Positions 18,201-27,600 are shown, counted from the stretch's first letter. The stretch is DNA of 42,128 bases from DATMXP01 sp964460935 (GCA_964460935.1 CAYWSM010000431.1:1-42128); one strand, 5' to 3'. The notes: a model not told the origin generated them from the letters alone. Program-made: numbers and translations.

Positions 18201-18770
18201 ATTGCCGGTGGTGTTATTACCGTTGACGGAGAAGTCAACACCAGCCATCAGACCTTTGTTCTTGCTGTCGAAAGCTGCCTGCGGAGACACACCCGGCATC
18301 AGTTGTGTCAGTTGTACGAAGCTGCGTCCATTCAGGGGCAATTCGCGGACCTCGTTACCCTCGACAACGTTTCCAACTGAGCCTGAACTGGTGTCCACCT
18401 GGACGGCATTTGCTTCTACTGTGACCTGCTCATTGATATTGCCCACCTGCAACACGGCATCCGCCACTGCAATACTGGACACGTGTAACTCCAAGCCGCG
18501 GCTAATCCACTCCTTGAAGTTCGCTTTTTTAATCGTGATGGTGTAGTTCCCCGCTAAGAGTTCGGGAGCAACGTATTCGCCCTGGGCGTTGCTGGTGACA
18601 GTGCGGACTTCTCCAGTGCCCTCGCTCTTGATGGAAACTTCAGCGCCAGGCACTACTGCGCCGCTCGTATCAGTGACGTTACCCCGGATCGTGCCGGTGA
18701 ACTTTTGGCCGGCGACAGGCAATACGAAACAGAAACAAAGCAAGAGAGCAAGGGAAACGCGTTGATGCAT
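15264..18770 (-). CDS. Oar-like TonB-dependent receptor
   Basis: A 1168-residue outer-membrane protein. The signal peptide MHQRVSLALLLCFCFVLPVAG is followed by a carboxypeptidase-regulatory-like beta domain (about 25-110: GTIRGNVTDTSGAVVPGAEV, GEYVAPELLAGNYTITI). A plug-type domain (about 115-245) contains VRELPLNGRSFVQLTQLMPG and GAVVNIVTRGGTNQFHGAAY, and then a long beta-barrel ends in the aromatic signature YALKITF expected for BAM insertion. A good GGAGGG lies 6 bases before the ATG. This architecture is greatly expanded in Acidobacteriota and is annotated as TonB-dependent receptor or Oar-like. The substrate is unknown. It is paired with a downstream TPR gene and is divergent from a GH3 glycosidase, so a glycan-derived substrate is a reasonable guess. 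No classical TonB box is obvious. Confidence 0.92.
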   Translation of the reverse strand: MHQRVSLALLLCFCFVLPVAGQKFTGTIRGNVTDTSGAVVPGAEVSIKSEGTGEVRTVTSNAQGEYVAPELLAGNYTITIKKANFKEWISRGLELHVSSIAVADAVLQVGNINEQVTVEANAVQVDTSSGSVGNVVEGNEVRELPLNGRSFVQLTQLMPGVSPQAAFDSKNKGLMAGVDFSVNGNNTTGNLFLVDGVNDNDIGSNRTILVYPSVDSIQEFKILRNSYGPEYGQAMGAVVNIVTRGGTNQFHGAAYYFGRNDALNASDYFNNLYGLPKDKLRRNDWGYNLGGPIVKNKLFFFWSEEWNHELRGKARSANVPTLAEKNGDFSTLRTASDGSLCENVPTDPATGAALTNVPATSPAGAAIVQLFPDPNIAPGQVNPSNCNNWAVTMTSPIYWRQESIRMDYQLGSGWTLFGRYTQDHWSQPFPSTLGFWGDDSYPSVESSWIQPGYQATIRLTKVLGNTAVNDFQISYAANRITADRAGTNPGLNDQIAQVFTPDFPLSDKQSGAQMGYPVFWGGLGNGADSQDLWTQAPWHNNEQLYVLKDDFSKVHGDHTFKVGFLFSNNQKNELANGTSEENTQFGGVISDPGDPAGTTGNGTFDALWAGRMWQATELQTNPYSQTRWHDFEFYYGDNWKVTHRFTLDYGFRWSFLRQPYHAKDMIATFEPSAYDPTLGSDPCNGLLLVPGTHFCQDAGFLGGVYGPNRALKENNNHAIAPRLGMAWDVFGDGKTALRAGVGQFYQRERLNHTLTMAGNSPFALQVSNYTRTLDSGPTFTGGTGAPTFGIDPGNILPNTWQWNLTVERELLRDTKLEVAYVGNRGLHLIRYTDINTVPANMRLDYALNQDDSLRPYGAGGFAGIGYAQWEGGSNYHSLQTLFRTRMKGLDAQFAYTFSKSLSDTDITNSGNLAQTTVLEDPTNPRRNYGPSFINRPHTFVGNIVYNVPELKGHNSFVKAALGGWELATILDYASGTPLTVFANSPQIEGAPGGLTGTAVGQGESRPNRVFGQSCRAPAGSPKFQWLNPAGWTIDNFQLGTFGNASVGECSGPGIANTDFSLYKNFRLTERVNLQFRMEFFNLFNKTQFRGNSADITGIDSNIADAGVACNATNVGDAGSVCYGHAVNTVGWSFGANSQDGVAYGHQTFGQASADKGPREIQYALKITF

Positions 18771-19228
18771 CCAACCCTCCGACTGAGAATTCTGGCCTTT
18801 TTCCCTGTACTGAAACGATCTAATACTGAAAACGACAGGTGGCCATTAAGCGTCCGCTCGCGGAGGATGTCAAGCAGAAAGAATGAGGTATGCGAGTTGA
18901 TCTCGTTTTGGGAATATGGGGAAATGTAGAATCTGAATGCCGCTCTCTCAATGACCAACCAAAGCCGCGCTGAGTAACAAAATCGGCCCGCTACTTGCGG
19001 CCCGCTTCCGATGAAATCAACTACAAGACTACATGCTCTCTTCTCCATAACCGGAGAAGTCGCGGAGAGTAAATCGATTTACTAACTTAACAAAATCGGT
19101 TTTCTAATTTGCCAATTCCATGTACACTGCTCGGCGGTCATGATTCCAGCGGTAACGAATGAGTTCAAGACTGTAAATGGTTATGACCAGACTTCGTGTC
19201 CCCCAAACGCTAAGCAGGATGGAGACAA
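18771..19228. other. 458-bp divergent control region, TonB receptor / GH3 glycosidase
   Basis: No protein-coding gene is supported here; short open frames on both strands overlap the regulatory elements and lack ribosome binding sites. The left part holds the ribosome binding site of the receptor gene (GGAGGG before 18770). The right part holds two operator-like palindromes (19068-19103) and the GH3 ribosome binding site (GGAG before 19229). The last 200 bases are AT-rich compared with the surroundings, as expected for promoters. Confidence 0.6.
19068..19103. promoter_or_regulatory. Tandem LacI-type operator-like palindromes upstream of GH3 gene
   Basis: AGTAAATCGATTTACT (19068-19083) is a perfect 16-bp palindrome with a central CG, the hallmark of LacI/GalR-family operators. 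A second element, AAAATCGGTTTT (19092-19103), is also centred on CG with one mismatch between arms. The centres are 22 bp apart, about two helical turns, so two dimers would sit on the same DNA face. They lie 126-161 bp upstream of the GH3 start. No LacI-family gene is in the window. Confidence 0.55.
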
Positions 19229-21442
19229 ATGCAGAACTACAAACGTAGTTACTCCCTGTTTCTCTTTCTCATTGCGGCCATAGGAATCTTTGGAGCCAGC
19301 GCAATGGTTGCTCAGGAAACTGAGCATCCGTGGATGAATACCAAACTCTCTCCGGAACAACGTGCCGATTTGGTGCTGAAGCAGATGACGCTCGATGAGA
19401 AGCTGGCATTGCTGCATGGGAATGGGATGGCACACGCCGACAATTGGCAGATGCCGCTCACTCCACTTTCGAACGGTGGCGCAGGATACGTCGAGGGTGT
19501 AAAGCGCCTCGGCATTCCTGGCCTGGTTATTTCAGACGCGGCTTACGGAGTAAGGGACAGCGGTGCGAATGGACGTTATTCAACCGCCCTGCCTTCGAAC
19601 CTGGGAGCCGCTTCGAGCTGGGAGCCGCAATCCGCGTGCGAGTACGGAGAGGTGATTGGCCGCGAGCTTCGAGCGCAGGGATTCAATGTGACGCTCGGGG
19701 GCGGTGTAAACCTCGCGCGTGAACCACGCAATGGCCGCACATTCGAATACGCCGGTGAAGATCCGCTTCTGGCCGGAACACTCGTTGGCAACATGATGAA
19801 GTGCGAACAGGCGCAGCATGTTATCGGCGATATTAAGCACTACGTCATGAACGATCAGGAAACGGGACGTGTGGGCGCCAACGCCATCATTTCCAAACGC
19901 GCGATGCAGGAATCCGATCTGCTGGCGTTTCATATCGCGATCTCGATCGCGAATCCCGGCGCGGTAATGTGTTCCTACAACCGGATCAATGGGGACTTCG
20001 GTTGCGAGAACTCGTACACCTTACGCGATGTCCTCAAGAAGGAATGGGGCTTCAAAGGTTATGTCATGTCCGACTGGGGCGGAACCCACAGCACGGAAAA
20101 AGCATCGGCGGCCGGTCTTGACCAGGAACAGCCCATGGCTGATTTCTTCGGTCCGAAACTACGGAACGCGGTCAAATCCGGAAAGGTGCCGATGTCGGAA
20201 ATTGACGACCATGCACGTAGGGTGCTGTATGCAATGTTTCTTTCGGGCATCGTTGACGACCCGCCGCAGAAGGGTGTGGTCGATGTCGAGAAGGGACTTG
20301 ATGTCGCGCAGCAAGTGGAAGAGAAAAGCATTGTTCTTTTGAAGAACAGCCAATCGGTGCTGCCGATCGACCCGTCGAAGGTCCACAGTATTGCCATCAT
20401 CGGAGGACACGCTGACGTGGGCATGATTTCTGGCGGAGGATCGGCGCAGGTTGATCCGCCGGGTGGCAATGCGATTATGCCTCCTGGCAAGGGTGCAACT
20501 CACTGGCAGGATCACATCTGGTTTCCGACTTCTCCTTTGAAAGCATTGCGGGAGAAGCTGCCAAACACAAAAATCGAGTTCGATGCCGGTACAGACGCGA
20601 ACTCCGCAGCGAATCTCGCCAAGACTTCTGATCTCGCGATTGTCTTCGCGTACCAGTGGATCGCCGAAGGGATGGACCTGCCTAGCCTGTCGCTTCCCGA
20701 CAATCAGGATGCGTTGATCGAGCAGGTCGCAGCAGCGAACCCGCACACGATCGTTGTCCTTGAAACCGGTACCGCAGTTACCATGCCGTGGATCGACAAA
20801 GTCTCGGGCGTGGTTGAGGCATGGTACGCGGGAAGCGCGGGACACAAGGCACTGGCGAATGTACTGGTGGGTGATGTGAATCCATCGGGCAAGCTTGCGC
20901 TATCGTTCCCTAAGAGCGAGAAGGATCTGCCGCGTCCGGAAATTCCTCTGATCCCGAAAGAGGAGCAGGGAGGGTCACCAGACTTAGTGAAACCAAATGG
21001 AAAGTACCCCGTTCCTTACGATGAAGGTCCGCGAGTCGGATATAAGTGGTACGAAACGGAGAACAAGCAGCCGCTGTTCCCGTTTGGCTTCGGCCTGTCC
21101 TACACGACCTATGCCTATTCCGGTCTAAGCGTCGATTCAGCAGCAAAAACCGTAAGCTTCACCGTCAAGAATACTGGTCAGCGGGCAGGTATTGAAACCG
21201 CGGAAGTCTACGCCAAGCTCCCGAAAGGCGCAGACGAAGCTTTCAAGCGACTGGTTGGGTGGAAGCGCATAACGCTCGGCCCTGGCGAATCGCAGACAGT
21301 CACGGTTGCGATCGATCAACGGCCGCTGCAGATATTTGACGAAGCGAAGAACGCTTGGAACTTCGCACCGGGTGACTACGAAGTGTTCGTGGGACCGTCA
21401 TCGGACAATGTGTCCCTAACGGGAAGTCTCCAGGTTCAGTGA
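19229..21442 (+). CDS. Exported glycoside hydrolase family 3 (beta-glucosidase-like)
   Basis: A 737-residue protein with signal peptide MQNYKRSYSLFLFLIAAIGI continuing to about residue 29. The GH3 N-terminal barrel has GIPGLVISDAAYGVRD, the NLAREPRNGRTFEYAGEDP active-site loop (161-179), IKHYVMNDQE (202-211, the conserved Lys-His pair) and the nucleophile Asp282 in GYVMSDWGGTHS. The (alpha/beta)6 domain follows (SIVLLKNSQSVLPID, GLVEAWYAG-type motif seen as GVVEAWYAGSAGHKALANVL). A C-terminal fibronectin-type-III-like domain starts after FPFGFGLSYTTY. These features predict a retaining exo-beta-glycosidase, most likely a beta-glucosidase, acting in the periplasm. The exact sugar is unknown. 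Start: ATG at 19229 with GGAG 6-9 bases upstream. Likely repressed or induced through the upstream LacI-type palindromes. Confidence 0.93.
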   Translation: MQNYKRSYSLFLFLIAAIGIFGASAMVAQETEHPWMNTKLSPEQRADLVLKQMTLDEKLALLHGNGMAHADNWQMPLTPLSNGGAGYVEGVKRLGIPGLVISDAAYGVRDSGANGRYSTALPSNLGAASSWEPQSACEYGEVIGRELRAQGFNVTLGGGVNLAREPRNGRTFEYAGEDPLLAGTLVGNMMKCEQAQHVIGDIKHYVMNDQETGRVGANAIISKRAMQESDLLAFHIAISIANPGAVMCSYNRINGDFGCENSYTLRDVLKKEWGFKGYVMSDWGGTHSTEKASAAGLDQEQPMADFFGPKLRNAVKSGKVPMSEIDDHARRVLYAMFLSGIVDDPPQKGVVDVEKGLDVAQQVEEKSIVLLKNSQSVLPIDPSKVHSIAIIGGHADVGMISGGGSAQVDPPGGNAIMPPGKGATHWQDHIWFPTSPLKALREKLPNTKIEFDAGTDANSAANLAKTSDLAIVFAYQWIAEGMDLPSLSLPDNQDALIEQVAAANPHTIVVLETGTAVTMPWIDKVSGVVEAWYAGSAGHKALANVLVGDVNPSGKLALSFPKSEKDLPRPEIPLIPKEEQGGSPDLVKPNGKYPVPYDEGPRVGYKWYETENKQPLFPFGFGLSYTTYAYSGLSVDSAAKTVSFTVKNTGQRAGIETAEVYAKLPKGADEAFKRLVGWKRITLGPGESQTVTVAIDQRPLQIFDEAKNAWNFAPGDYEVFVGPSSDNVSLTGSLQVQ

Positions 21443-21465
21443 AGTTGAATAAGTAACTTTGCTTA

Positions 21466-21517
21466 GCGCCGGATGTGTCGCCTCCTGCAATGTTGCTGCG
21501 AGGCACACACCGGTGCA
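21466..21517 (+). terminator. Imperfect hairpin downstream of GH3 gene, possible terminator
   Basis: CCGG-A-TGTGT-C-GCCTC (21469-21484) can pair with GAGGCACACACCGG (21500-21513) with two bulges, 27-60 bp after the GH3 stop. No clear U-run follows, so it could be Rho-dependent or only an RNA 3' structure. Confidence 0.35.
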
Positions 21518-21662
21518 AGCGTCCATTCTCTGGCGTTTCTTGTTGATCCTGCCTCTCGCCGTAAGAATCTCACTTAGAGCTGCCGCCTAAAACTATTAAT
21601 CATCTGTAAATGTGGCGTGTGGTCAGTAAATTTTCCAACAATTTCTTAGACCTGCATTTCTT

Positions 21663-21705
21663 TTAACCATCCAGTCATTTCCACTTAAACAATGCTCCCT
21701 ACTAT
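21663..21705 (+). promoter_or_regulatory. Possible Pho-type promoter of the phosphoesterase gene
   Basis: TTAACC (21663), GTCATT (21674) and TTAAAC (21685) are spaced at 11 bp. A TACTAT hexamer at 21700 sits 9 bp after the last unit, the geometry of promoters in which a Pho regulator replaces the -35 contact. The individual units are divergent, so this is weak evidence. It is 78 bp upstream of a phosphatase-superfamily gene, which is why I report it. Confidence 0.25.
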
Positions 21706-21782
21706 CCAGCCCCGGTGAGGCTATATTCCCGACGCGCTCATTCGACTCATCCCCTTAACCCAAACAGAAAAAAGGAGAAGGT

Positions 21783-24542
21783 ATGCACAACGTAGTCGAG
21801 CGACTCTCCCGGCGTCGCAGTCTGTTCGCCAGTCTGACCGTGGCTGGTCTATGCACCATCGTTCTATCGAGTGCATTGTTCGCGGCAACGCAGCAATTGG
21901 TGACGGGGAAACGAATTTCCCCGGTTGGTGTGAACACGGAAGTTGGCAATCTGCCAATGAATATGATCAAGTCGCCGAATGGGAAGTTCGCCATCATCAG
22001 CGACATGGGATTCAACCAGTGGTTGTCATCGGTAGATGTCAAAACAGGAGCGATCATTTCCCAGGTGGATTTTGGTCAGCAACCGGTGAGCAACACCTAC
22101 GGCCTTTATCACGGAGTCGCTTTTGCTCCGGGCAATGGCCCCGATTACACCGTTTATGCGGCGATGGGTGAGAATCAGACGATTGCCGTTTTGAACCTCG
22201 ATAAAGACGGCAATCTCACGTTGCTCAATACCAACACTTTCGCAGTGAAGGCACATGACTTCCCTTCCGGCCTGGCGGTCGACAATAAGGGCAATCTGTA
22301 TGTTGCGAATAACGATCCCGATACATTTGCTCAGCCGACAAGTATCGCGATCTACAACCCTGCCGGAGCTGAAATCGGCCGCTATGCTTTCTCCTCAAGT
22401 TACGGCGGGACTCCGAATTTTCCGCTGGCGATTGCCACGTTCGCAGATGGAAGCAAAACCTATGTCGGCAGCCAGCGCGACGGTGCAGTTTACGTTCTCA
22501 ATACCACGGATCCGGGCAATATCACATTGACTGCGACGATCAACACCGGATCGCATCCGGTTGGGCTTACGTTCAATCAATCTCAATCGTTGCTTTATGT
22601 AGCGAACGCGCATAGTGACACCATCTCCGTGGTTGCAACTGGCAATGACACGGTCGTGAACACACTTGCGTTCAAAGTTCCGGAACTGGAGAATGCAATC
22701 GGCGCCACACCTCTGCAGACGTACATCAGCCAGGACGGCAGTACGCTATACGCAGCATTGGCCGATATGAACGCCGTCGCCATCGCCACTATTGCCGGCA
22801 ACAATCTGGTGCTGCAAGGCTATATTCCAGTTGGCTGGTATCCGACAGCGGTTGTGGCTGACGACAGCAATCAACGCCTGCTGGTGACGAATGCTAAAGG
22901 CGTAAAGACGATGAATCCGAGTCCCTGTTACAAGTTATGGGAGTTCAATGACAATCCTTGTTACGACCTGAATGAGATGCAGGGAACCGTCGCTGCTCTC
23001 GATGTTCCCACTCATGACCAGCTTGTTCACTACACGAACCAGGTACTGGCCAACAACAGTGTGGCGCTCTCGAGTACAAAGAATCTCGACAGTATCGGAC
23101 TCAAGGCAGGCGGAATCCAGCACATCATCTACATCGTTAAGGAGAATCGGACATACGACCAGATATTGGGAGACATCCCGCAAGGGAATGGAGATCCCAG
23201 CCTGGTCCTGTTCGGTGAATCCATCACTCCCAGCCAGCATGCGTTGACGAAGCGGTTCGTTCTGCTGGACAACTTCTATGACAGCGGTGAGGCCAGCGGC
23301 GACGGATGGCCATGGAGCACGCAGGCGATGGGGAGTGAATACGATTTGAAGAACCTGCCCTACAACTATAGTGGCCGTGGCCGCAACTACGATTTCGAAG
23401 GACAGGACAATGGATATCCGGTGGGCGGATTCCCCGCGAAGGACCCATACGGTAATCAGCTTTCGCCAACTTTCCCGAATGGCTTGCCACCCATCCCCGA
23501 TGTAAATGTGCCGCCCAGCGGGCACATCTGGGACGCGGTACGCGCTGCGAGCCTGTCATATCGGAACTACGGTTTCTTCTATACGTTTGGCGTCACCGAT
23601 GTGATTCCTGACAATTATCCCGCCGATACCGGTGTACAACCCGCTGGCAAGGATCTTAGCGGTATCAGCGATTACGATTTTCGTCGCTACGATGCAGCGT
23701 ATGCCGACAGCGATGCACCCGCGACATACGGTTGCCCCTATAAAATCGCCACCTATGGGCATTACAACATGCCAAGCCGTTTCTCAGAATTCAAGCGTGA
23801 ATTCCAGAAGATGCTGGCGCAGGATCCGACTGGCAGTACCGTGCCGGCGTTTATGACCGTTCGTTTTATGCACGATCATACGGAAGGCTACACCGTCGGC
23901 ACCTTCACGCCTCAGGCCGAAGTTGCCGACAACGATTACTCCGTCGGTCAATTGGTCGAGTTGCTCAGCAAGAGTCCGGTTTGGCAGCACACCGCTGTGT
24001 TTGTGATCGAGGACGATTCTCAGGATGGTCCTGATCACGTCGATGCACACCGCTCGACGGCCTACGTCATCAGTCCATATATCAAGCAGGGATATGTGGA
24101 CCACCACTTCTACACAACAGACAGCATCCTCCGGACGATGGAAATGCTGTTGGATGTCCCTCCAATGAATCAGTACGACGCGATTGCCAACCCCATTATT
24201 GAGCCATTTGATCGCGCTCCCAACAACAATGCTGTATTCACTGCAGTTGCGGCGACTAAGGATGTCATGTGCGGTCAAGGTGCCACGACCTTGGCCCTCA
24301 GCAGCGATCCGCTACATAAGTGGGCGGTGGAATCGGCAAAGATGAATTTTGACACTCCTGACAGTGTTGATTCCGCGAAGTTGAACGAAATCATCTGGCA
24401 CGCCGTTAAAGGACCGAAAGTACCAATGCCGGCGGCGGTCCACTCAGTCATCCCGGCGGGGCAGGATGATGATGTAAAGGACTCGAAGAGTTCTCATGTG
24501 GACTCGGACGACAAGCCCATCCGGCCCGGAATAAGTAATTGA
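21783..24542 (+). CDS. Exported YncE-like beta-propeller / phosphoesterase (alkaline phosphatase superfamily) fusion
   Basis: A 919-residue protein. The leader MHNVVERLSRRRSLFASLTV ends in ALFAA; it carries an SRRRSLF twin-arginine-like stretch before the hydrophobic core, suggesting Tat export of a folded metalloenzyme. Residues about 35-430 form a YVTN/YncE-type seven-bladed propeller (NLPMNMIKSPNGKFAIISD, GSHPVGLTFNQSQSLLYVAN, VGWYPTAVVADDSNQRLLVT). Residues about 440-850 are a PF04185-type phosphoesterase: HIIYIVKENRTYDQILGD (metal-ligand/nucleophile region), DNFYDSGEASGDGWPW, FMHDHTEGY, VIEDDSQDGPDHVDAHRS and VISPYIKQG. The family contains phospholipase C and acid phosphatase AcpA. The actual phosphoester is unknown. 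A charged, disordered tail ends the protein. Strong ribosome binding site AGGAGAAGGT before the ATG. Confidence 0.9.
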   Translation: MHNVVERLSRRRSLFASLTVAGLCTIVLSSALFAATQQLVTGKRISPVGVNTEVGNLPMNMIKSPNGKFAIISDMGFNQWLSSVDVKTGAIISQVDFGQQPVSNTYGLYHGVAFAPGNGPDYTVYAAMGENQTIAVLNLDKDGNLTLLNTNTFAVKAHDFPSGLAVDNKGNLYVANNDPDTFAQPTSIAIYNPAGAEIGRYAFSSSYGGTPNFPLAIATFADGSKTYVGSQRDGAVYVLNTTDPGNITLTATINTGSHPVGLTFNQSQSLLYVANAHSDTISVVATGNDTVVNTLAFKVPELENAIGATPLQTYISQDGSTLYAALADMNAVAIATIAGNNLVLQGYIPVGWYPTAVVADDSNQRLLVTNAKGVKTMNPSPCYKLWEFNDNPCYDLNEMQGTVAALDVPTHDQLVHYTNQVLANNSVALSSTKNLDSIGLKAGGIQHIIYIVKENRTYDQILGDIPQGNGDPSLVLFGESITPSQHALTKRFVLLDNFYDSGEASGDGWPWSTQAMGSEYDLKNLPYNYSGRGRNYDFEGQDNGYPVGGFPAKDPYGNQLSPTFPNGLPPIPDVNVPPSGHIWDAVRAASLSYRNYGFFYTFGVTDVIPDNYPADTGVQPAGKDLSGISDYDFRRYDAAYADSDAPATYGCPYKIATYGHYNMPSRFSEFKREFQKMLAQDPTGSTVPAFMTVRFMHDHTEGYTVGTFTPQAEVADNDYSVGQLVELLSKSPVWQHTAVFVIEDDSQDGPDHVDAHRSTAYVISPYIKQGYVDHHFYTTDSILRTMEMLLDVPPMNQYDAIANPIIEPFDRAPNNNAVFTAVAATKDVMCGQGATTLALSSDPLHKWAVESAKMNFDTPDSVDSAKLNEIIWHAVKGPKVPMPAAVHSVIPAGQDDDVKDSKSSHVDSDDKPIRPGISN

Positions 24543-24569
24543 ATCCGAACAAACAACAACAATCATGAC

Positions 24570-24605
24570 GAACCTCCGCCTGGCTCATGAGCCGGGCGGA
24601 GGTTC
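24570..24605 (+). terminator. Long near-perfect hairpin after the phosphoesterase gene
   Basis: GAACCTCCGCCTGGCTCA (24570-24587) pairs with TGAGCCGGGCGGAGGTTC (24588-24605) over 18 bp with a single T-G wobble. In RNA the centre GGCTCATGAGCC would open as a small loop. It starts 28 bp after the stop codon at 24542. A T-rich tract comes only about 18 bases later, so it may be a terminator or an mRNA 3' stabiliser. The inner GGCTC/GAGCC core recurs at 42062-42081. Confidence 0.6.
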
Positions 24606-24681
24606 TAAACAGATCACTGTTCTTTTTATCTGTAACTTTGGCGTTTCCGTTTTCCTCTTAGTCCGGTACTCGAGGTCTGAT

Positions 24682-27600
24682 ATGTGGTTCCGCTTCCCTT
24701 CTCGCATGGCTTCCCTCTTGCAAAGCATTACCCTTTGCCACACTGGCACATGGGAGCAAGCCTGTTGGTCTTGCTTCCATCTAATTCTGGCCGTCATCAT
24801 TACTATTTTGGCTTTCAGCCCAAATGCCATTGCTCAATTGGATCGATCCGGACTGAATGGAACAGTGACGGATCCTACTGGACGTGGGTTAGCTGGAGCT
24901 CAAGTGCTTGCTGTGCAAGATGCTACTGGCCTCCGGCGCACCACACTGACATCCGCAAATGGGACGTACGCGATTCCGGAACTTCCCGTAGGAACCTATA
25001 CCGTGACCGTCACCTGCCAAGGCTTTCGATCCTTGGAAATCAGAGCCGTCACGCAAAAGCTCGGTGAAACTCGCACGTTAAATGCGGCTCTGCTCCTGGC
25101 AGGAAGTTCATCGGAGATCGAAGTCAAAGCCAGTGCTCAAGCCTTGAATCAAACATCCAACACTTTGGGCACAAGCATCGAGCGCACCGAAACACGAGAG
25201 CTTGCTTCCAATGGAAGAAACTGGGCTACTCTCACCGCCCTTGGCCCGGGATCGTTGGACACCGGCGGCAGCAATCAACGAACCGTCCGTTTCGCTGGCC
25301 GAGGTCGCGACGACAACAACTTCACCTACGATGGTATCGACGCCACAAACGTTATCAATCAAGCCCAGCAACCGTACGTGCGGCTGGCTATTCCGTTAGA
25401 GACCATTCAGGAGTTTCGTGTCGATTCGATGCTCGCAACCGCGGAAACCGGTGGCACATCCGGCGGCCAGTTGGTCGTAACATCCTCTTCCGGAACGAAC
25501 AGACTCCATGGCGGTGCTTTCGAATTTTTCCGCAACGACGTTTTCGATGCACGGCAACCGATCGACGCCTTGAACCTGCACCAGCCTCCATTTCATCTGA
25601 ATCAATTTGGTGGATCATTGGGAGGAGCCCTCGTTCATGACAAGACGTTTTTTTTCGCAGCCTATGAAGGTTATCGCCAGGTACTAGGGCAGACACTCCC
25701 CGGTTTCGTACCCAGTGCTTCTTTCCGCGCCAGGGCGCTAGCCGAATCACCGGCACTCGCGCCAATTATCAATGCTTACCCGGCAGGCCAGTTGTCCGTA
25801 AGTGCAGACGTGGATCGTTTCACTGGAGAGGGAAGCCAAATCGTGCACGAAGATTCGGGCATGTTTCGGCTCGATCATCGGTTTTCTCAAAACACGACCG
25901 CGTTTCTACGCGTCAATATCGATGAAGCGGTGAGCAATGTCCCCCTCGCCAGTTCGGGACAATATCTCGATGGAAAAACCGACAGCAACTCTTCACCCGT
26001 GAACGTTGCGATTGAGTTATTGCACGTCTTTTCTCCAACTCTGGTGAACCAGATCAAATTCGGCTTCAATCGCAGTACCGCGATCAACCAGAACATCAGT
26101 CAGACTAGCAAGGCGTATGCATTTTCAGTTCCCGGCTTTACTGCCCTGAATAACAATCGGCTTACTACTGGCGTAGGAAACTCGTTTGTGTACATTGACG
26201 ATGCGACTTGGGTGCATGGACGTCATCTGCTTAAGGGCGGCGTGGAGATTCGGCGCGTTCAGATGGATCAGGGAAACTCTGCCAACGGCACCATCTCCTA
26301 CGCTTCGCTCGATGCCTTTGCGGCGAACACGGTGAACTCGGCGAATCTTACGGACGCTCTCCCCGTCAATGGCCTTCGCAAAACGCAATACTTTGGCTAC
26401 GTTCAGGACGAATTCAAGTGGAGGCCGAACTTTACCTGGAACCTGGGATTGCGCTATAGCTTCTTCGGAATCTTTCACGAAGTCCACAACCGTCCCAATC
26501 CGTTCGATTTTGATTCCTGCGGCCCTCAAGGATTTTGCGGTATCGGCGCCAGTTTCGGTAATCCCAATTACGGTGATTGGGACCCCCGCTTAGCTTTCGC
26601 GTGGGCGCCCGCTATGTTTGGTGGAAAAACCGTGATTCGTAGCGGGTTTGGCATCTATCACGAAGATGGGCAACTCGATGATCAGAACCTTCCTGACTCG
26701 AACGAGGTGTACCGATATTCGCTATCCGGCAAAACCACCCCTGACCTGAGCTATCCCATCGATCCGTTTCTGGCTGATACTACGGGCAAGATTTCTCCGC
26801 GTGCACAGGACCGTAATCGTAAAGACACTTATGTCACTCAATGGGGACTGTCCATCGAGCAGCAATTACCAAAAGATTTTGTCGGAACACTCTCGTATGT
26901 AGGAAGTAAAGGAACTCACCTGTTAACGCTGTCGGAAGTCAACGTGGTGAATCCCGTGACGGGACAACGCCCCTACCCTGACTTTGGCCAGATCGACTGG
27001 CGCGGTACTAGAAATAACAGCAGCTATGAAGGCCTGTCCGCTGCTGTGAAGCGCACTTTCACCAAAGGTTTATTGCTGTCGGTCAGTTACATGTGGTCAC
27101 ACGAAATCGATGACGGATCCAACGGAAGTGGCGACGGCGATTCCCTCACAGCACAAAATGTCGCCTGTCAACCTTGCGAAAAAGCAAGCGGCGCCTTCGA
27201 TGCTCGTCACTCTATACATGCAAGCGCGGTATATGAACTGCCATTTGGCGCTGGAAAGCCGTACCTGAACGAGCCGGGTATGCTTCGCGCCATCTTCGGT
27301 TCCTGGCAAATGAGCACGATCGCCACCGCACACACCGGTTTTCCGGTTGATGTCACCGTGGACCGCAGTTCCGCCGATGTGCCTGATGGAAATACCAACA
27401 ACCAGCGCCCGGATCTCGTTCCAGGTGTTTCGCTCACGCCTCCGGGCGGACAAACCTCGTGGCTGTGGATCAACCCGGCTGCGTTCGCCATCCCTGCCGC
27501 AGGAACTTGGGGCGATGCACCGAGGAACCTCGTGCGCGCTCCCGGCGTGTGGCAGATCGACCTCAGTCTCGCCAGGAACATCGCGATCAGTGAGAGAATG

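Larger units (their letters stand above)
21443..21782. other. 340-bp intergenic region between GH3 and phosphoesterase genes
   Basis: No gene is supported. The left part carries an imperfect hairpin (21466-21517). The right part carries a possible promoter with 11-bp-spaced TTAA-type repeats (21663-21705). Just before the ATG at 21783 is a strong ribosome binding site, AAAAAAGGAGAAGGT. Confidence 0.55.

Noticed and set aside
18653..19048. 131-codon minus-strand frame upstream of the TonB receptor
   Set aside because: Overlaps the receptor signal-peptide region in another frame and lacks a ribosome binding site; the composition is not protein-like.
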